Source of the DNA: an uncultured Stomatobaculum sp.
Lineage (GTDB): Bacteria > Bacillota > Clostridia > Lachnospirales > Lachnospiraceae
NCBI RefSeq assembly: GCF_937924975.1
Contig: NZ_CALEYG010000043.1
Location: 1 to 55,153, forward strand
Direction: 5' to 3'
DNA: 55,153 nt
The notes under the pieces were generated by a model, which saw only the letters and a program-made list of their open reading frames with translations, searched no databases and had not been told where the DNA came from. This document shows positions 23,541-32,226 of the stretch, piece after piece. Position numbers and translations under genes: made by a program. The stretch's first letter is position 1; every line of letters starts with the position of its first letter.

Positions 23541-25970
23541 CTCATTCCGCCGGTTCTCCCGGCGGTTTTTTATGCTCTCTATGACAAATTTCCGGAAGCC
23601 GCCGAAGAGATGCCCGTTCAGCATCATGAGCAGTCCCTCGGTCATGCCGGGCGATATTTTCCCGCTGCCGAACTTCGAAAAGGCGCGGAAGGGCATGTGA
23701 TAGGTAAAGATCAGATTCAGGTCCGGCTCTCTTCGCGCCGCACTCCTGTTCAGCGCACGCCGAAGCTGCCGGTAGAGCATCCGCGCGAGAAGCCCGCGGG
23801 AGCGCCGGAGCTCATGAACCGCATCGCCGCGGAAGAGCTCTTCGGCAATCGGGTGTCGCTCGAGTTTCCGCCCGAGCAGTCGCTCAAACTCCGCCCTTCC
23901 GACCTGTTGCGCCGCCCCGCTGAAATAGTGGGGCAGGCGCTTTTTTTCCTCGGCGCGGCAAAGCTTCTCTCCGGCTCGCACGAGTTCCCCGTTCAAGCGA
24001 ATATCGGCCGCGGAGGCGCCGATCAGAATCCGGTAGCGCCCGCTCTCTTCGAGAAAGCGGTTAGACACACTGTCAAAGACCCGGAAACTCTTATCGTCAA
24101 AGGGAATGAATACTTCCCTCTCCTCCCCCGCCTGCAAAAAGACCTTGGCAAAGCCCTTCAGTTCTTTTTCCGGCCGGAAGGTCTGGCTCTCTTCGGCACC
24201 GATATAGAGCTCCGCAATCTCCGCGCCCGCCCGACTGCCGGTATTCCGAAGCCGGAAGCGGACCCCCGCTTCGCCGAGTCGCAAATCCTCGTAGACAAAA
24301 CGCGTATACGAGAGACCGAAGCCGAACGGGTAGCGGAGCGGCACTTTCGCCTTGTCGTAATAGCGATAGCCGACATAAATGCTCTCGCGGTACTCCGCAC
24401 AGTTACCGCGCAGTTTCCGATAGGGATAGGCCGGTGTGTCCGAAAGCGCCAGCGGATAGCTTTCGGCGAGTTTGCCGGAGGGGTTCGCATCGCCGTAGAG
24501 GAGTTCCGCCATCGCGCCGGCGCCCGCCTCGCCACCGAGGTAGCCGTGCAGGATGGCTCTCCCTGTGGCGGCCGGTGCGAGATCCACGACCGAACCCGCG
24601 CTCAGCACAAGGACAAGATTCGGATTCACGGCCGAAAGCGCACGGAGGGCCCTCTGCTGCACCGCCGGGAGCGCCAGGGTCTTCCGGTCCAGACCCTCGG
24701 TCTCCGCCATCTCATCGAGCCCGCCGCAGAAAATCACACAATCCGCGCGGCGCGCGAGCCGCAAGGCCTTACGGAGCCGTCTCGCCTCCTGTCGCTTGGT
24801 GTCGTTTCCGTGCCGCGCATAGCCGCTCGCGCAGCCGATCAGTTTACGCCCGAGGCGCTGTGAGAGCTGTCCTTCGAGTGTCTCGACCCGCCGGCTGTTC
24901 ACGAGCGAAGACCCGGCTCCCTGGTAGCGCGGCACGCGCGCAAAGTCTCCGATTAAAGCGACCGTCTCCTCACCGGTGAGCGGCAGAATGCCGTCGTTCT
25001 TTAAGAGCACCGCGCTCTCCCGCGCGGCGCGGCGCGCGAGTGCGTGCTGCCGAAGCGGATCCACAGGCACAGCCTTTTTTGCCTGTCCCGCAGCTCGCCG
25101 CAGGGTGCGGAAATAGTCGGCGAGACAGGCGTCGATTTCTGCCTCGGAGAGCTCCCCGCGCTCTACCGCATGCATCACTTCCCGCGCCGCATGGAGCCCC
25201 GGGTCGGGCATCTCGATTGTGGTGCGGCACCGGATCCCGCGGATATGGTCGTCCGAGCCGCCCCAGTCCGTCACGACCATGCCGTCGTAGCCCCACTCTT
25301 TCCGGAGAATCTCGAGCATCAGCTGCGGATTTTCATTCGACTGGAACCCGTTCACCTGATTGTAACTCGTCATCAGCGCACCGGGCTTTCCCTCTTTGAT
25401 TGCAATTTCAAAGCCGGTCAGATAAATCTCCCGGAGCGCTCTTTCGTCGACCTCGGCGTTCAGTATCATGCGCCGGAATTCTTGTGAGTTCACGGCATAG
25501 TGCTTCACGCAGGCGAGCGCGCCGCCGCGCTGGATACCGCGCACATAAGCCGCCGCGAGCTTCCCGGAGAGATAGGGGTCCTCCGAAAAGTACTCGAAAT
25601 TGCGACCGCAGAGCGGGCTCCGTTTGATGTTGAGCCCCGGACCGAGCAGCACATCCACGCCCTGCGAGCGCGCCTCGCTTCCGAGCGCCTCGCCTACCTC
25701 CTCCGCAAGCGCTGTGTCCCAGCTGTTGGCGACTGTCGCCGCCGTCGGAAAACAGGTTGCGGGCAGCGAGGCGTTCAGTCCGAGGTGGTCGCCGACGCCC
25801 TCCTGTTTCCGGAGCCCGTGCGGCCCGTCGGAAAAGAAAAGAGCCGGCAATCCCCGTCTGGGGAGTGCCCGGCTCTTCCACGCGCCGCCGCCGGATAACA
25901 GCGCTGCCTTTTCGAGCAGACCGAGCCGCCCGATACAACCTTCCGGAATCTCTGTCTTTTTTTCTTTCAT
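23526..25970 (-). CDS. Glycoside hydrolase family 3, beta-glucosidase-like (814 aa)
   Basis: The N-terminal barrel has FFSDGPHGLRK, GPGLNIKRSPLCGRNFEYFSEDPYLSG and ACVKHYAVNSQEFRR. The nucleophile Asp sits in MVVTDWGGSDDH (about residue 233). The second domain (VALIGDFA to KLAESYPL) and a fibronectin-III-like domain (LRLGEAGVRFRLRNTGSRAG to IRLNGELV) follow. A C-terminal helical, Arg-rich extension of about 100 residues (from KKRLPHYFSGAAQQVG) is found in clostridial relatives. No signal peptide, so it acts on imported oligosaccharides or glycosides. Exact substrate cannot be read. The ATG overlaps the GtrA stop by 4 bp. Confidence 0.95.
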   Translation of the reverse strand: MKEKKTEIPEGCIGRLGLLEKAALLSGGGAWKSRALPRRGLPALFFSDGPHGLRKQEGVGDHLGLNASLPATCFPTAATVANSWDTALAEEVGEALGSEARSQGVDVLLGPGLNIKRSPLCGRNFEYFSEDPYLSGKLAAAYVRGIQRGGALACVKHYAVNSQEFRRMILNAEVDERALREIYLTGFEIAIKEGKPGALMTSYNQVNGFQSNENPQLMLEILRKEWGYDGMVVTDWGGSDDHIRGIRCRTTIEMPDPGLHAAREVMHAVERGELSEAEIDACLADYFRTLRRAAGQAKKAVPVDPLRQHALARRAARESAVLLKNDGILPLTGEETVALIGDFARVPRYQGAGSSLVNSRRVETLEGQLSQRLGRKLIGCASGYARHGNDTKRQEARRLRKALRLARRADCVIFCGGLDEMAETEGLDRKTLALPAVQQRALRALSAVNPNLVLVLSAGSVVDLAPAATGRAILHGYLGGEAGAGAMAELLYGDANPSGKLAESYPLALSDTPAYPYRKLRGNCAEYRESIYVGYRYYDKAKVPLRYPFGFGLSYTRFVYEDLRLGEAGVRFRLRNTGSRAGAEIAELYIGAEESQTFRPEKELKGFAKVFLQAGEEREVFIPFDDKSFRVFDSVSNRFLEESGRYRILIGASAADIRLNGELVRAGEKLCRAEEKKRLPHYFSGAAQQVGRAEFERLLGRKLERHPIAEELFRGDAVHELRRSRGLLARMLYRQLRRALNRSAARREPDLNLIFTYHMPFRAFSKFGSGKISPGMTEGLLMMLNGHLFGGFRKFVIESIKNRRENRRNEKALR

Positions 25971-26452
25971 CTGTCTACTGTCTCCTGACTGCGCCGCGGC
26001 ATAATCCAGAACTTCATCGCCGGAAAACTGATTGCGACCTGCATGACAATGTTCAGCACTGCCGAGGCCATGATGCCGAATCGCGGCAACGTGTAGGCCG
26101 GCAGTGCCGCCGAGAGCAGCACCAACAGGACTGCGAGCAGCGCAAAGCGAAGTGCCGCCTGTCCCGCCGCTGCCGACGAATGAAATACCAGCTTTCGCTG
26201 CACGAAAAAATTGACAGTCTGCGCGAGCGCGGTCGCAAGCAAAAAACTCAAAAAGCCCGCAAGTCCCAGATCCTCTGCGACATTCCGATAGCGGAAAACC
26301 AGAAAGGAAAACGGTACGGTCCGCAACTTGCGAAACAAAACATGTGTGCCGAGATAGGTCATCAGAAAATTCACCAGCGTCGAGCAGTTCGAGAGTAGGT
26401 TAAAGAGTAAGAACTCCCGGAGTGCCGGATAGCGCCGAAAAAACCGCTGCAT
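25967..26452 (-). CDS. GtrA-like small membrane protein (161 aa)
   Basis: Four hydrophobic segments, with the family marker FVQRKLVFHS at the end of TM2 and a charged N-terminus (MQRFFRRYPALREFLLFN). GtrA-like proteins are thought to flip lipid-linked sugars or assist glycosyl transfer at the membrane; here it is coupled to a GH3 gene by a 4-bp overlap. There is no glycosyltransferase nearby, so its partner is unclear. Confidence 0.85.
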   Translation of the reverse strand: MQRFFRRYPALREFLLFNLLSNCSTLVNFLMTYLGTHVLFRKLRTVPFSFLVFRYRNVAEDLGLAGFLSFLLATALAQTVNFFVQRKLVFHSSAAAGQAALRFALLAVLLVLLSAALPAYTLPRFGIMASAVLNIVMQVAISFPAMKFWIMPRRSQETVDR

Positions 26453-26462
26453 TGCGCGTCAC

Positions 26463-27035
26463 TCAGTCGTAAAGAGTGTCCGGGTGCTGGATACCGCGCT
26501 TGATTTTTTCCGCTGTCTCGCTGCCGCAGAGTTTTGCGACCAGCGCGAGCCCAAAGTCCATCGCCGTGCCGAGTCCGCGCCCTGTCGTGAGGCCCTCGCT
26601 CTGCTCCACCGCGGCGCCTGTCCACTCCGCGCCGTTGATGCCGTCAATGCCCTTTTCCCAGCCCGGATAGCAGGTAAAGCGCTTGTTCGCAAAAAGCCCC
26701 ATCTTTCCGAGTATGCTCGGCGCCGCACAGATGGCCGCGAGTTCCTTCCCCTGTTCCGCCTGCGCCTTCAAGGTCTGGGCAACCAGGGCGTGGCGCACCA
26801 GATTGCTGACCCCCGGCATACCGCCCGGCAGGAAGATCATATCTTCCGCCGAGAAGTCCATCTCCTCAATCAGGCGGTCCGTCACAATCGCAATGCCGTG
26901 AGAACCTGTCACGACCCGCTCTCCGCTCACAGAGACCAGCGTCACCTGCACCTCGGCGCGCCGCAGCAAATCAACGACCATCAGGCATTCCACTTCTTCC
27001 AAGCCCTGTGCGAGCAGGGCACTCACCCGTTTCAT
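26463..27035 (-). CDS. DJ-1/PfpI family protein (190 aa)
   Basis: ALLAQGLEEVECLMVVDLLRRA gives the conserved Glu of the family, and AAICAAPSILGKMGL the nucleophile Cys on its elbow turn (about residue 104). FLPGGMPGVSNL and GLTTGRGLGTAMDFGLALV follow as in YajL/ThiJ proteins. Proposed roles include protein or metabolite deglycation, oxidative stress protection or chaperone activity; the sequence does not decide. Start at MKRVSALL with GAGGAGAG upstream. Confidence 0.93.
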   Translation of the reverse strand: MKRVSALLAQGLEEVECLMVVDLLRRAEVQVTLVSVSGERVVTGSHGIAIVTDRLIEEMDFSAEDMIFLPGGMPGVSNLVRHALVAQTLKAQAEQGKELAAICAAPSILGKMGLFANKRFTCYPGWEKGIDGINGAEWTGAAVEQSEGLTTGRGLGTAMDFGLALVAKLCGSETAEKIKRGIQHPDTLYD

Positions 27036-27046
27036 ACGCTCTCCTC

Positions 27047-28711
27047 TCATGCCTCCGCCTGCATTGCCATGCGGAGCGGCGGTATCATCTGTTTCTTCCG
27101 GCTCACGACACCCGGCAGATAGAAGTAACCCTCTTGTTCCGGCTTGCGGCGGAAGGCGCGCTGCGCATACTCCTCCGCCATGTTGCCGTACCAGAAGAGT
27201 TCGGTGCTCTCCGACGGCGTGTCGGTCGCCATGTAGTAGACCGTATCGACACCCGCGCGGTTTGCCGCGCTCTCGAGGAAGGGTCTCACGAGCTCCTCAG
27301 CCATCTTCCGGTTTTTCTCGGTCATAAAGGTGCTCTGGCTCACGCCGAAACGGATGTCGCCGAAGGTGAAGACCTTGAAGTCCGCGAAGAAAATATCCTC
27401 GGCGCTCCGACCGGTCAGATCTTCTCCGGCCTCAAACATCTGGTTCGCGTAGCTCTCGATATCGACTTCGGCGATGGTTGCGAGCGCCTCTGCGGCCGCG
27501 CGGTCCCGCGCCGTGCAGGTTGGCGAGCGGAACATCAGAGTGTCCGAGAGAATTGCCGAGAGCATGAGTCCCGCGATTTCCTTCGGCGGTGTCAGGTTCT
27601 TCTCCTGCATGATCGTATAGATAATGGTATTCGTACAGCCGACCGGCTCGTTCCGGAAGTAGGCCGGGCTGCCGGTCTCCAGATTGCCGATTCTGTGGTG
27701 ATCGATGATCTCGAGAATGTCCGCCTGCTCCATGCCGTCCACGGTCTGCGTGAACTCGTTGTGGTCCACCAGAATGACCCGCTTCGGGTGCAGATTTAAG
27801 AGGTTTCTGCGGCTCACGACACCGACATACTTGCCGTCGGAGTCGAGAATCGGGAAGTAACGGTGACGCACGGAAGCCATAATCTTCTTCGCGTCCTCGA
27901 CATAGGTGTTGAGGCCGAACTGCAGAATATTGTTGCTCTGCATGATGTGGCGCACCGGAATTGCCGTGCTGATGAGACGCGCCGCCGTGTAGGTGTCGAA
28001 CGGGCTTGTTAGCACCGTGCAGTTCTTCTCCTTCGCGCGGCTTAAAATGGTCTTGCCCGCGAGCGCGCCGCAACAGACCACAATGCAGGACGCACCGCAC
28101 TCGATTGCGCAAATCTGTGCCTCATAGCGGTTCGAGACCAGTACAATATCGTTCTCGCCGACGAACTCCTCGATGACCTCGGGGCTCGTGCCGATATAGA
28201 TATGTCCCTCTTCGATGCAGGCCTCCGGGTCGCCGGAAATCAGCTCTGCCTCCAGGGTCGCAATCAGGTTCTTATACGGCGTCTTCGCTGTCGCGAGAAT
28301 GCCGTTGTCGAGGAGATTCATGTTGATATTCATGATGTCGGTGACCGAGACCAGTCCCTGGAGCTCCTGCTCCGGCGTCGTGATGCAGAGGGTCTCAATG
28401 TCCTCCTCGCGCATCTTCTTCCAGACCTCTCGGAGACTCATCTCTCCGTCAATGCCGGGCTGAATGCGGAAGTCGATGTCCTTCATCTGCGGGCTCACGC
28501 TCATGATGAGACGCGGCGCCTTCATCTTCCAGTAGTCGAGTACGAACTGCGACTCGCGGTTCACACTGCCCGCTCGCCGCGCCTCGTACTCTCCCTTCGG
28601 ATCGATCTGCTTTTTCAGCCAGCAATAGCTGAGTGCCGCACAAATCGAATCCGTGTCCGGATTCTTGTGTCCCACAATATTGATTTTCTTTCTCCGGTTA
28701 TGAGTCGGCAC
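27047..28711 (-). CDS. ppaC: Manganese-dependent inorganic pyrophosphatase with CBS and DRTGG domains (554 aa)
   Basis: Family II PPase. The DHH domain starts NIVGHKNPDTDSICAALSY (metal ligands His, Asp, Asp). It is interrupted by a regulatory insert: a CBS motif (PEQELQGLVSVTDIM), a DRTGG domain, and a second CBS (YFPILDSDGKYVGVVSRRNLL). Catalysis resumes with RVILVDHNEF and EIIDHHRIGN, and the DHHA2 domain ends in SRKKQMIPPL. Such CBS-PPases are inhibited by AMP/ADP and activated by ATP or diadenosine polyphosphates. A GTG start is used with AGAGGAGAA upstream, overlapping the thioesterase gene by 14 bp. Confidence 0.95.
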   Translation of the reverse strand: MPTHNRRKKINIVGHKNPDTDSICAALSYCWLKKQIDPKGEYEARRAGSVNRESQFVLDYWKMKAPRLIMSVSPQMKDIDFRIQPGIDGEMSLREVWKKMREEDIETLCITTPEQELQGLVSVTDIMNINMNLLDNGILATAKTPYKNLIATLEAELISGDPEACIEEGHIYIGTSPEVIEEFVGENDIVLVSNRYEAQICAIECGASCIVVCCGALAGKTILSRAKEKNCTVLTSPFDTYTAARLISTAIPVRHIMQSNNILQFGLNTYVEDAKKIMASVRHRYFPILDSDGKYVGVVSRRNLLNLHPKRVILVDHNEFTQTVDGMEQADILEIIDHHRIGNLETGSPAYFRNEPVGCTNTIIYTIMQEKNLTPPKEIAGLMLSAILSDTLMFRSPTCTARDRAAAEALATIAEVDIESYANQMFEAGEDLTGRSAEDIFFADFKVFTFGDIRFGVSQSTFMTEKNRKMAEELVRPFLESAANRAGVDTVYYMATDTPSESTELFWYGNMAEEYAQRAFRRKPEQEGYFYLPGVVSRKKQMIPPLRMAMQAEA

Positions 28712-29141
28712 GCGTATTCTCCTCTCTCTTTACAGCGACGCGGCCATCCACGCAGTAAAACGTGAAGGTCGCGAGAAATAACTTTTTCCCCTCGGAATCG
28801 GTCACCTCGGCCGCAATCACGGCAGTCTTGCTGCCGCGGCGCAGCACATAGCTGTGCCCGTAAATGCGCTTCTCCTCGGTCGACGCAAGATAGTGCAAAT
28901 CCGCGGTCTGCGTCACATAGGCGTGACCGCTGCCGCGCGCCGTCATCCCGGCAATCACATCGGCGAGTGCGTAAAATGCGCCGCCGTGTACCATGCCGTA
29001 GGCATTGGTTACATCGTCCTCAACGTCCAGATAGCCCTCGGCGCTCTCTTCTTCCAAATCCGTGAGCACCACATGATTGTGCAGCGCAAAACGGTTGTTG
29101 ACAATTAAATCCCGATTCTCTTCTAATTTCTGTTTGCTCAT
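28698..29141 (-). CDS. PaaI-like hotdog thioesterase (147 aa)
   Basis: Single hotdog domain with the family pattern DVTNAYGMVHGGAFYALADVIAGM; the HGG motif and the following Asp are the expected catalytic region. Members hydrolyse acyl- or aryl-CoA thioesters. In a strain producing several acyl-CoA intermediates it may act as a clean-up enzyme, but substrate is not evident. Starts 4 bp inside the lipoprotein gene end (ATGA). Confidence 0.9.
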   Translation of the reverse strand: MSKQKLEENRDLIVNNRFALHNHVVLTDLEEESAEGYLDVEDDVTNAYGMVHGGAFYALADVIAGMTARGSGHAYVTQTADLHYLASTEEKRIYGHSYVLRRGSKTAVIAAEVTDSEGKKLFLATFTFYCVDGRVAVKREENTRADS

Positions 29142-29719
29142 TGAATCCTTGTAATAACCTCCATGACCTTTGTTTCTTCCATTCCCTGTGCGAGGCTCAG
29201 CGAATAGCTATAGTCGCCGCGCTGCCAGGTTGCGAGATACACTCTGCCGTCCTGGCCGCGGAGACGCACCTCTCCCTCGCTATCGCTGACCCTGCGGTCC
29301 TCCGGATAGACCGTGTTGTCTCCGCTGATATCTTCCATGCTCTTTGCCTTACGGAGCAGTGCCTGCGTCTCGGTCTGATCCGCGAGGCTGCCGTAAAAGA
29401 CCTGGACAATACCGCCGTCCTGTATTGCCTGGATATGGCTCAGGTGAAAGTCCCCGATCTCCTCCGGTGCCTTCAGCTCCACGCCGGTCTCTTTCAGCGC
29501 TTCCTTCAGGTCCCGGACATCGATCCAGGGATTTGCGGCCTGCACGCTCTCTTCTGTCGAAACGGCTGTGCTCGCCGCTGCCTGCGTGATTTCCGCACTC
29601 GCTGTCGTCTGACTTTCCGCCGGGCTCTCCGCTTGTTTCCCGCCGCAGGCGGTGAGTGCGCCGACTGCCAGCGCAATCCCCAGTGCGGTCACAGATACCC
29701 TTCTCCGGTCTCTTCTCAT
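29138..29719 (-). CDS. Lipoprotein of unknown function (193 aa)
   Basis: A lipoprotein signal (MRRDRRRVSVTALGIALAV, then GALTACGG) with lipobox LTAC is followed by a Ser/Thr/Ala/Glu-rich linker of about 40 residues and a folded domain of about 115 residues. The domain has alternating strands (HIQAIQDGGIVQVFYGSL, RVYLATWQRGDYSYSLSLAQGM) that resemble small beta-sandwich binding domains. The start is set by AAAGGAGAG upstream. First gene of the six-gene minus-strand operon ending with GH3. Confidence 0.85.
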   Translation of the reverse strand: MRRDRRRVSVTALGIALAVGALTACGGKQAESPAESQTTASAEITQAAASTAVSTEESVQAANPWIDVRDLKEALKETGVELKAPEEIGDFHLSHIQAIQDGGIVQVFYGSLADQTETQALLRKAKSMEDISGDNTVYPEDRRVSDSEGEVRLRGQDGRVYLATWQRGDYSYSLSLAQGMEETKVMEVITRIQ

Positions 29720-29817
29720 CTCTGCTCTCCTTTCCGATGCGGATAAGCATTTCTCCGCTTTTATCTTAGCACAGGCACGCAAATTCATGCCATACCTTCC
29801 GAAGGCAGAACTTGCAC

Positions 29818-29861
29818 GAAAAAACGCCGCGGGACCTCTGTGCCCCGCGGCGTTTTCATCA
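29818..29861 (-). terminator. Terminator after the sortase-anchored protein gene
   Basis: AAAACGCCGCGGGGC pairs with GTCCCGCGGCGTTTT around a short loop, with T run TTTTTTCGTG on the minus strand. Confidence 0.9.
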
Positions 29862-29889
29862 AACCCGACTGTACTTTTGAAAAGATGAC

Positions 29890-31149
29890 TCAGATCTCTT
29901 CTTTTCTCCGGAAGAAAAGAAGGACACCGAGACCGGCTGCGCAGAAAACTGCCGCCGCACTTGCCGGCTGACCTGTCTTCGGCATTCTGCCCTTTCTGCC
30001 GCTGACACGCGCCTGTCCCGCAAGTCTGTTCCCCGCGTTGCGGAGCGCCGTCCCTGTGCTTGGCGCCGTCAGTCTGCCGGTACCGTCGACCGTCGCATTG
30101 GCCGACGGCGTAAAGTTGCTGTCACCGCTGCCCGGCACTGTCGCGCTCGTGTTCGTCGCGCTGCCCCGGTATGCTGCGCTCCTCCCCGACATTCTGCCGC
30201 TGCCGGTGTAGCTTCCGCCGCCGCTGCTGCTGCTCGAGAAATAGTAGCTGTTTACGAGGTCAAAGTTCATATCCTGCCCCACCGCGCGGATTCGGCTTGC
30301 CGCCGGGAAACGCAACACATAGTTTCCGCCGCCCAGAACCTCGGACAGTCTGTAGGAATGCACCGACTGCACCTCGCCCTCTCGCTCTGCCTCCGAGGCG
30401 CTCGCAAGCTGTGCGTTGGAGCGCGAAGCGCGCACCGCATTGGCATCCGTCGCTCTCTCGAGCTGGTGCAGACCCTCGACAAAGTACCACTGTCCGTCCG
30501 CATTGGGCCGAACAGTCGCAATTCTCGACTTGCCCGGAATCACATTCTGCTCCGCGTCCAGCGCATCGAAGCGGACCTTGATCTCCGCCGGACGAGCCGA
30601 GACATTATTGCTGTCATCCCAGGTCTTTCGAATCACGACCGGGGTCTCGCCCGTTCTGTGGTCAACGCTGACCGTCTCGGTCTCCGCATGCGCGGAAACC
30701 GAACCCTGGTTGCTGAAGTAGTAGGGTTCTCTCGCGTAGACACTCGAAAGATTTGCGGTATCCTCCTTCACAAAATAGCTCGTGCCGTCCGCAAGGCCGT
30801 CGATTTTCGCCGCGTCGTTGCCGTAGAGGTTCACGGTCGCATAGCTCGCGTACGCGCTATCCACGCCGTACTGCGCGCGAACCGCATCCGAGAGCGTCGC
30901 AAAGCGAATCTCCTGCTTTTCGCCGTTTCTCTCCAGCGAATAGGTGCCCGGCGCACTCGTGAGAAATACCTGCACGCTTGCATCTCCCTGTACCGCAACA
31001 CCGCTTCCCGCCGTGAAGTGACGAAGCGACAGCTTTGCATTGCCGGCCGCAAACGCACTGAGCGGCAGGCTGAGTGCCGCGAGCGATGCTGTCATCGCGC
31101 AGGCAGCAAGACTGCGCGCAAACTTTCCGAACATTCCCTTCTTCTTCAT
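29890..31149 (-). CDS. Sortase-anchored surface protein with a CnaB-like domain (419 aa)
   Basis: Signal peptide (MKKKGMFGKFARSL, hydrophobic core to SLPLSAFAAG). The middle region holds a Cna-B pattern: VVIRKTWDDSNNVSARPAEI through GGGNYVLRF to FDLVNSYYF. A Ser/Gly/Thr-rich stalk follows, and the protein ends in the sortase signal MPKTG, a hydrophobic helix and RRKEEI. The motif is MPKTG rather than LPKTG, still within sortase A/B-like usage. CnaB domains often form isopeptide bonds; a Lys (RKTWDD) is present. Likely a wall-exposed adhesin or minor pilin-like protein, though no sortase or pilin genes are nearby. Confidence 0.9.
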   Translation of the reverse strand: MKKKGMFGKFARSLAACAMTASLAALSLPLSAFAAGNAKLSLRHFTAGSGVAVQGDASVQVFLTSAPGTYSLERNGEKQEIRFATLSDAVRAQYGVDSAYASYATVNLYGNDAAKIDGLADGTSYFVKEDTANLSSVYAREPYYFSNQGSVSAHAETETVSVDHRTGETPVVIRKTWDDSNNVSARPAEIKVRFDALDAEQNVIPGKSRIATVRPNADGQWYFVEGLHQLERATDANAVRASRSNAQLASASEAEREGEVQSVHSYRLSEVLGGGNYVLRFPAASRIRAVGQDMNFDLVNSYYFSSSSSGGGSYTGSGRMSGRSAAYRGSATNTSATVPGSGDSNFTPSANATVDGTGRLTAPSTGTALRNAGNRLAGQARVSGRKGRMPKTGQPASAAAVFCAAGLGVLLFFRRKEEI

Positions 31150-31223
31150 AAGTGAGACTCCCCTCTTTCCGGCCTGCGCCCTAACTCTGGCACAGGCAAA
31201 AGCAAAATTCATTTGACAGCGCT

Positions 31224-31252
31224 ATCATAAAAAAACGGGCACCTCGGGTCAA
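31224..31252 (-). promoter_or_regulatory. Promoter of the surface protein gene
   Basis: TTGACC (31247-31252, minus strand), 17-bp spacer containing a T7 run, TATGAT (31224-31229). Confidence 0.7.
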
Positions 31253-31315
31253 TAGAAGTTATTAAATCGACTTTATTTCGTAAGAACTCCGCAACAATTT
31301 CCGAATGCATCCGTT

Positions 31316-31344
31316 TTGACGACATACTGCTTTCGCGCTATAAT
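31316..31344 (+). promoter_or_regulatory. Promoter of degV
   Basis: TTGACG (31316-31321), a 17-bp spacer and TATAAT (31339-31344): a near-perfect sigma-A promoter about 37 bp before the degV start, back to back with the surface protein promoter. Confidence 0.8.
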
Positions 31345-31380
31345 AAAATCACCGATGACATTGTTTTCAGGAGGTCTGCT

Positions 31381-32226
31381 ATGTGGAATATCGTGACCGA
31401 TTCCAGCTGCGACGACATACGCTTTGAAGAAAAGCGTGAAGATATTCTGTACCAGAGCGTCCCCTTTTACCTCTATACCGATCAGAAGGAATATGTGGAC
31501 GACGGAACTGTTTCGATTCCGGAGATGATGGCGGACCTGCAAAAGAGTAAGACCGCCCGCACTTCCTGCCCCTCTCCGGCTGCCTTTGCCGAGGCCTTCC
31601 GGAAACCCGGCGATGTGATTGCCTTCACCATTTCCTCCGAGCTCTCGGGCAGCTTTCAGAGTGCCGAGACCGCGCGCCTCATGGTCGAGGAAGAGGAACC
31701 GGGAAAACGCATCACCGTCTTTAACACGCGGACGGACGGTCCCTCGATTATGCTCTTAATCCGCGAGACCGCGCGCATGATTCTGGACGGCTTGGATTAT
31801 GCGGAGATTATCTCCCGCATCCCGACCCTCATAGACCGCACCTTCATTGTCTATGCGCTCTCCTCGTTTAACAATCTGATTCGGAACGGGCGCATGAGCC
31901 GCCTGACCGGTTTTCTTGCGAATACGCTCGGCTTCTGGGGCATCGGCATCGCGAGCCCCGAGGGAACCATACAAATCAAGGGCAAGGTTCGCGGCACAAA
32001 AAAAGTCCTGGACGCAATCGTACAGGACCTGAAAGAAAAAGGACGCGCCGTTCAGGAAGTCGTGATTGTACACTGCCTGAACCAGCCGGTCGCCGAGGCG
32101 CTGGCAAGCGCCATTCGGGAGACGTTTCAGACCGCTTCGGTCGAGGTGCGGCCGGCGGGCGGCCTTGACTGCTTCTATGCCGAGCAAAACGGCATGATTA
32201 TCGGCTATCGCGTTGCAGTGCACTGA
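31381..32226 (+). CDS. DegV family fatty-acid-binding protein (281 aa)
   Basis: Starts WNIVTDSSCDD, the DegV signature, with ARTSCPSPAAFAEAF and FTISSELSGSFQSAETARLM as in FakB-type proteins. Family members bind a fatty acid for phosphorylation by FakA, feeding phospholipid synthesis; no fakA is in the window. AGGAGGT lies 6 nt before the ATG. Its 3' end overlaps the convergent phosphoesterase gene by 29 bp. Confidence 0.93.
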   Translation: MWNIVTDSSCDDIRFEEKREDILYQSVPFYLYTDQKEYVDDGTVSIPEMMADLQKSKTARTSCPSPAAFAEAFRKPGDVIAFTISSELSGSFQSAETARLMVEEEEPGKRITVFNTRTDGPSIMLLIRETARMILDGLDYAEIISRIPTLIDRTFIVYALSSFNNLIRNGRMSRLTGFLANTLGFWGIGIASPEGTIQIKGKVRGTKKVLDAIVQDLKEKGRAVQEVVIVHCLNQPVAEALASAIRETFQTASVEVRPAGGLDCFYAEQNGMIIGYRVAVH

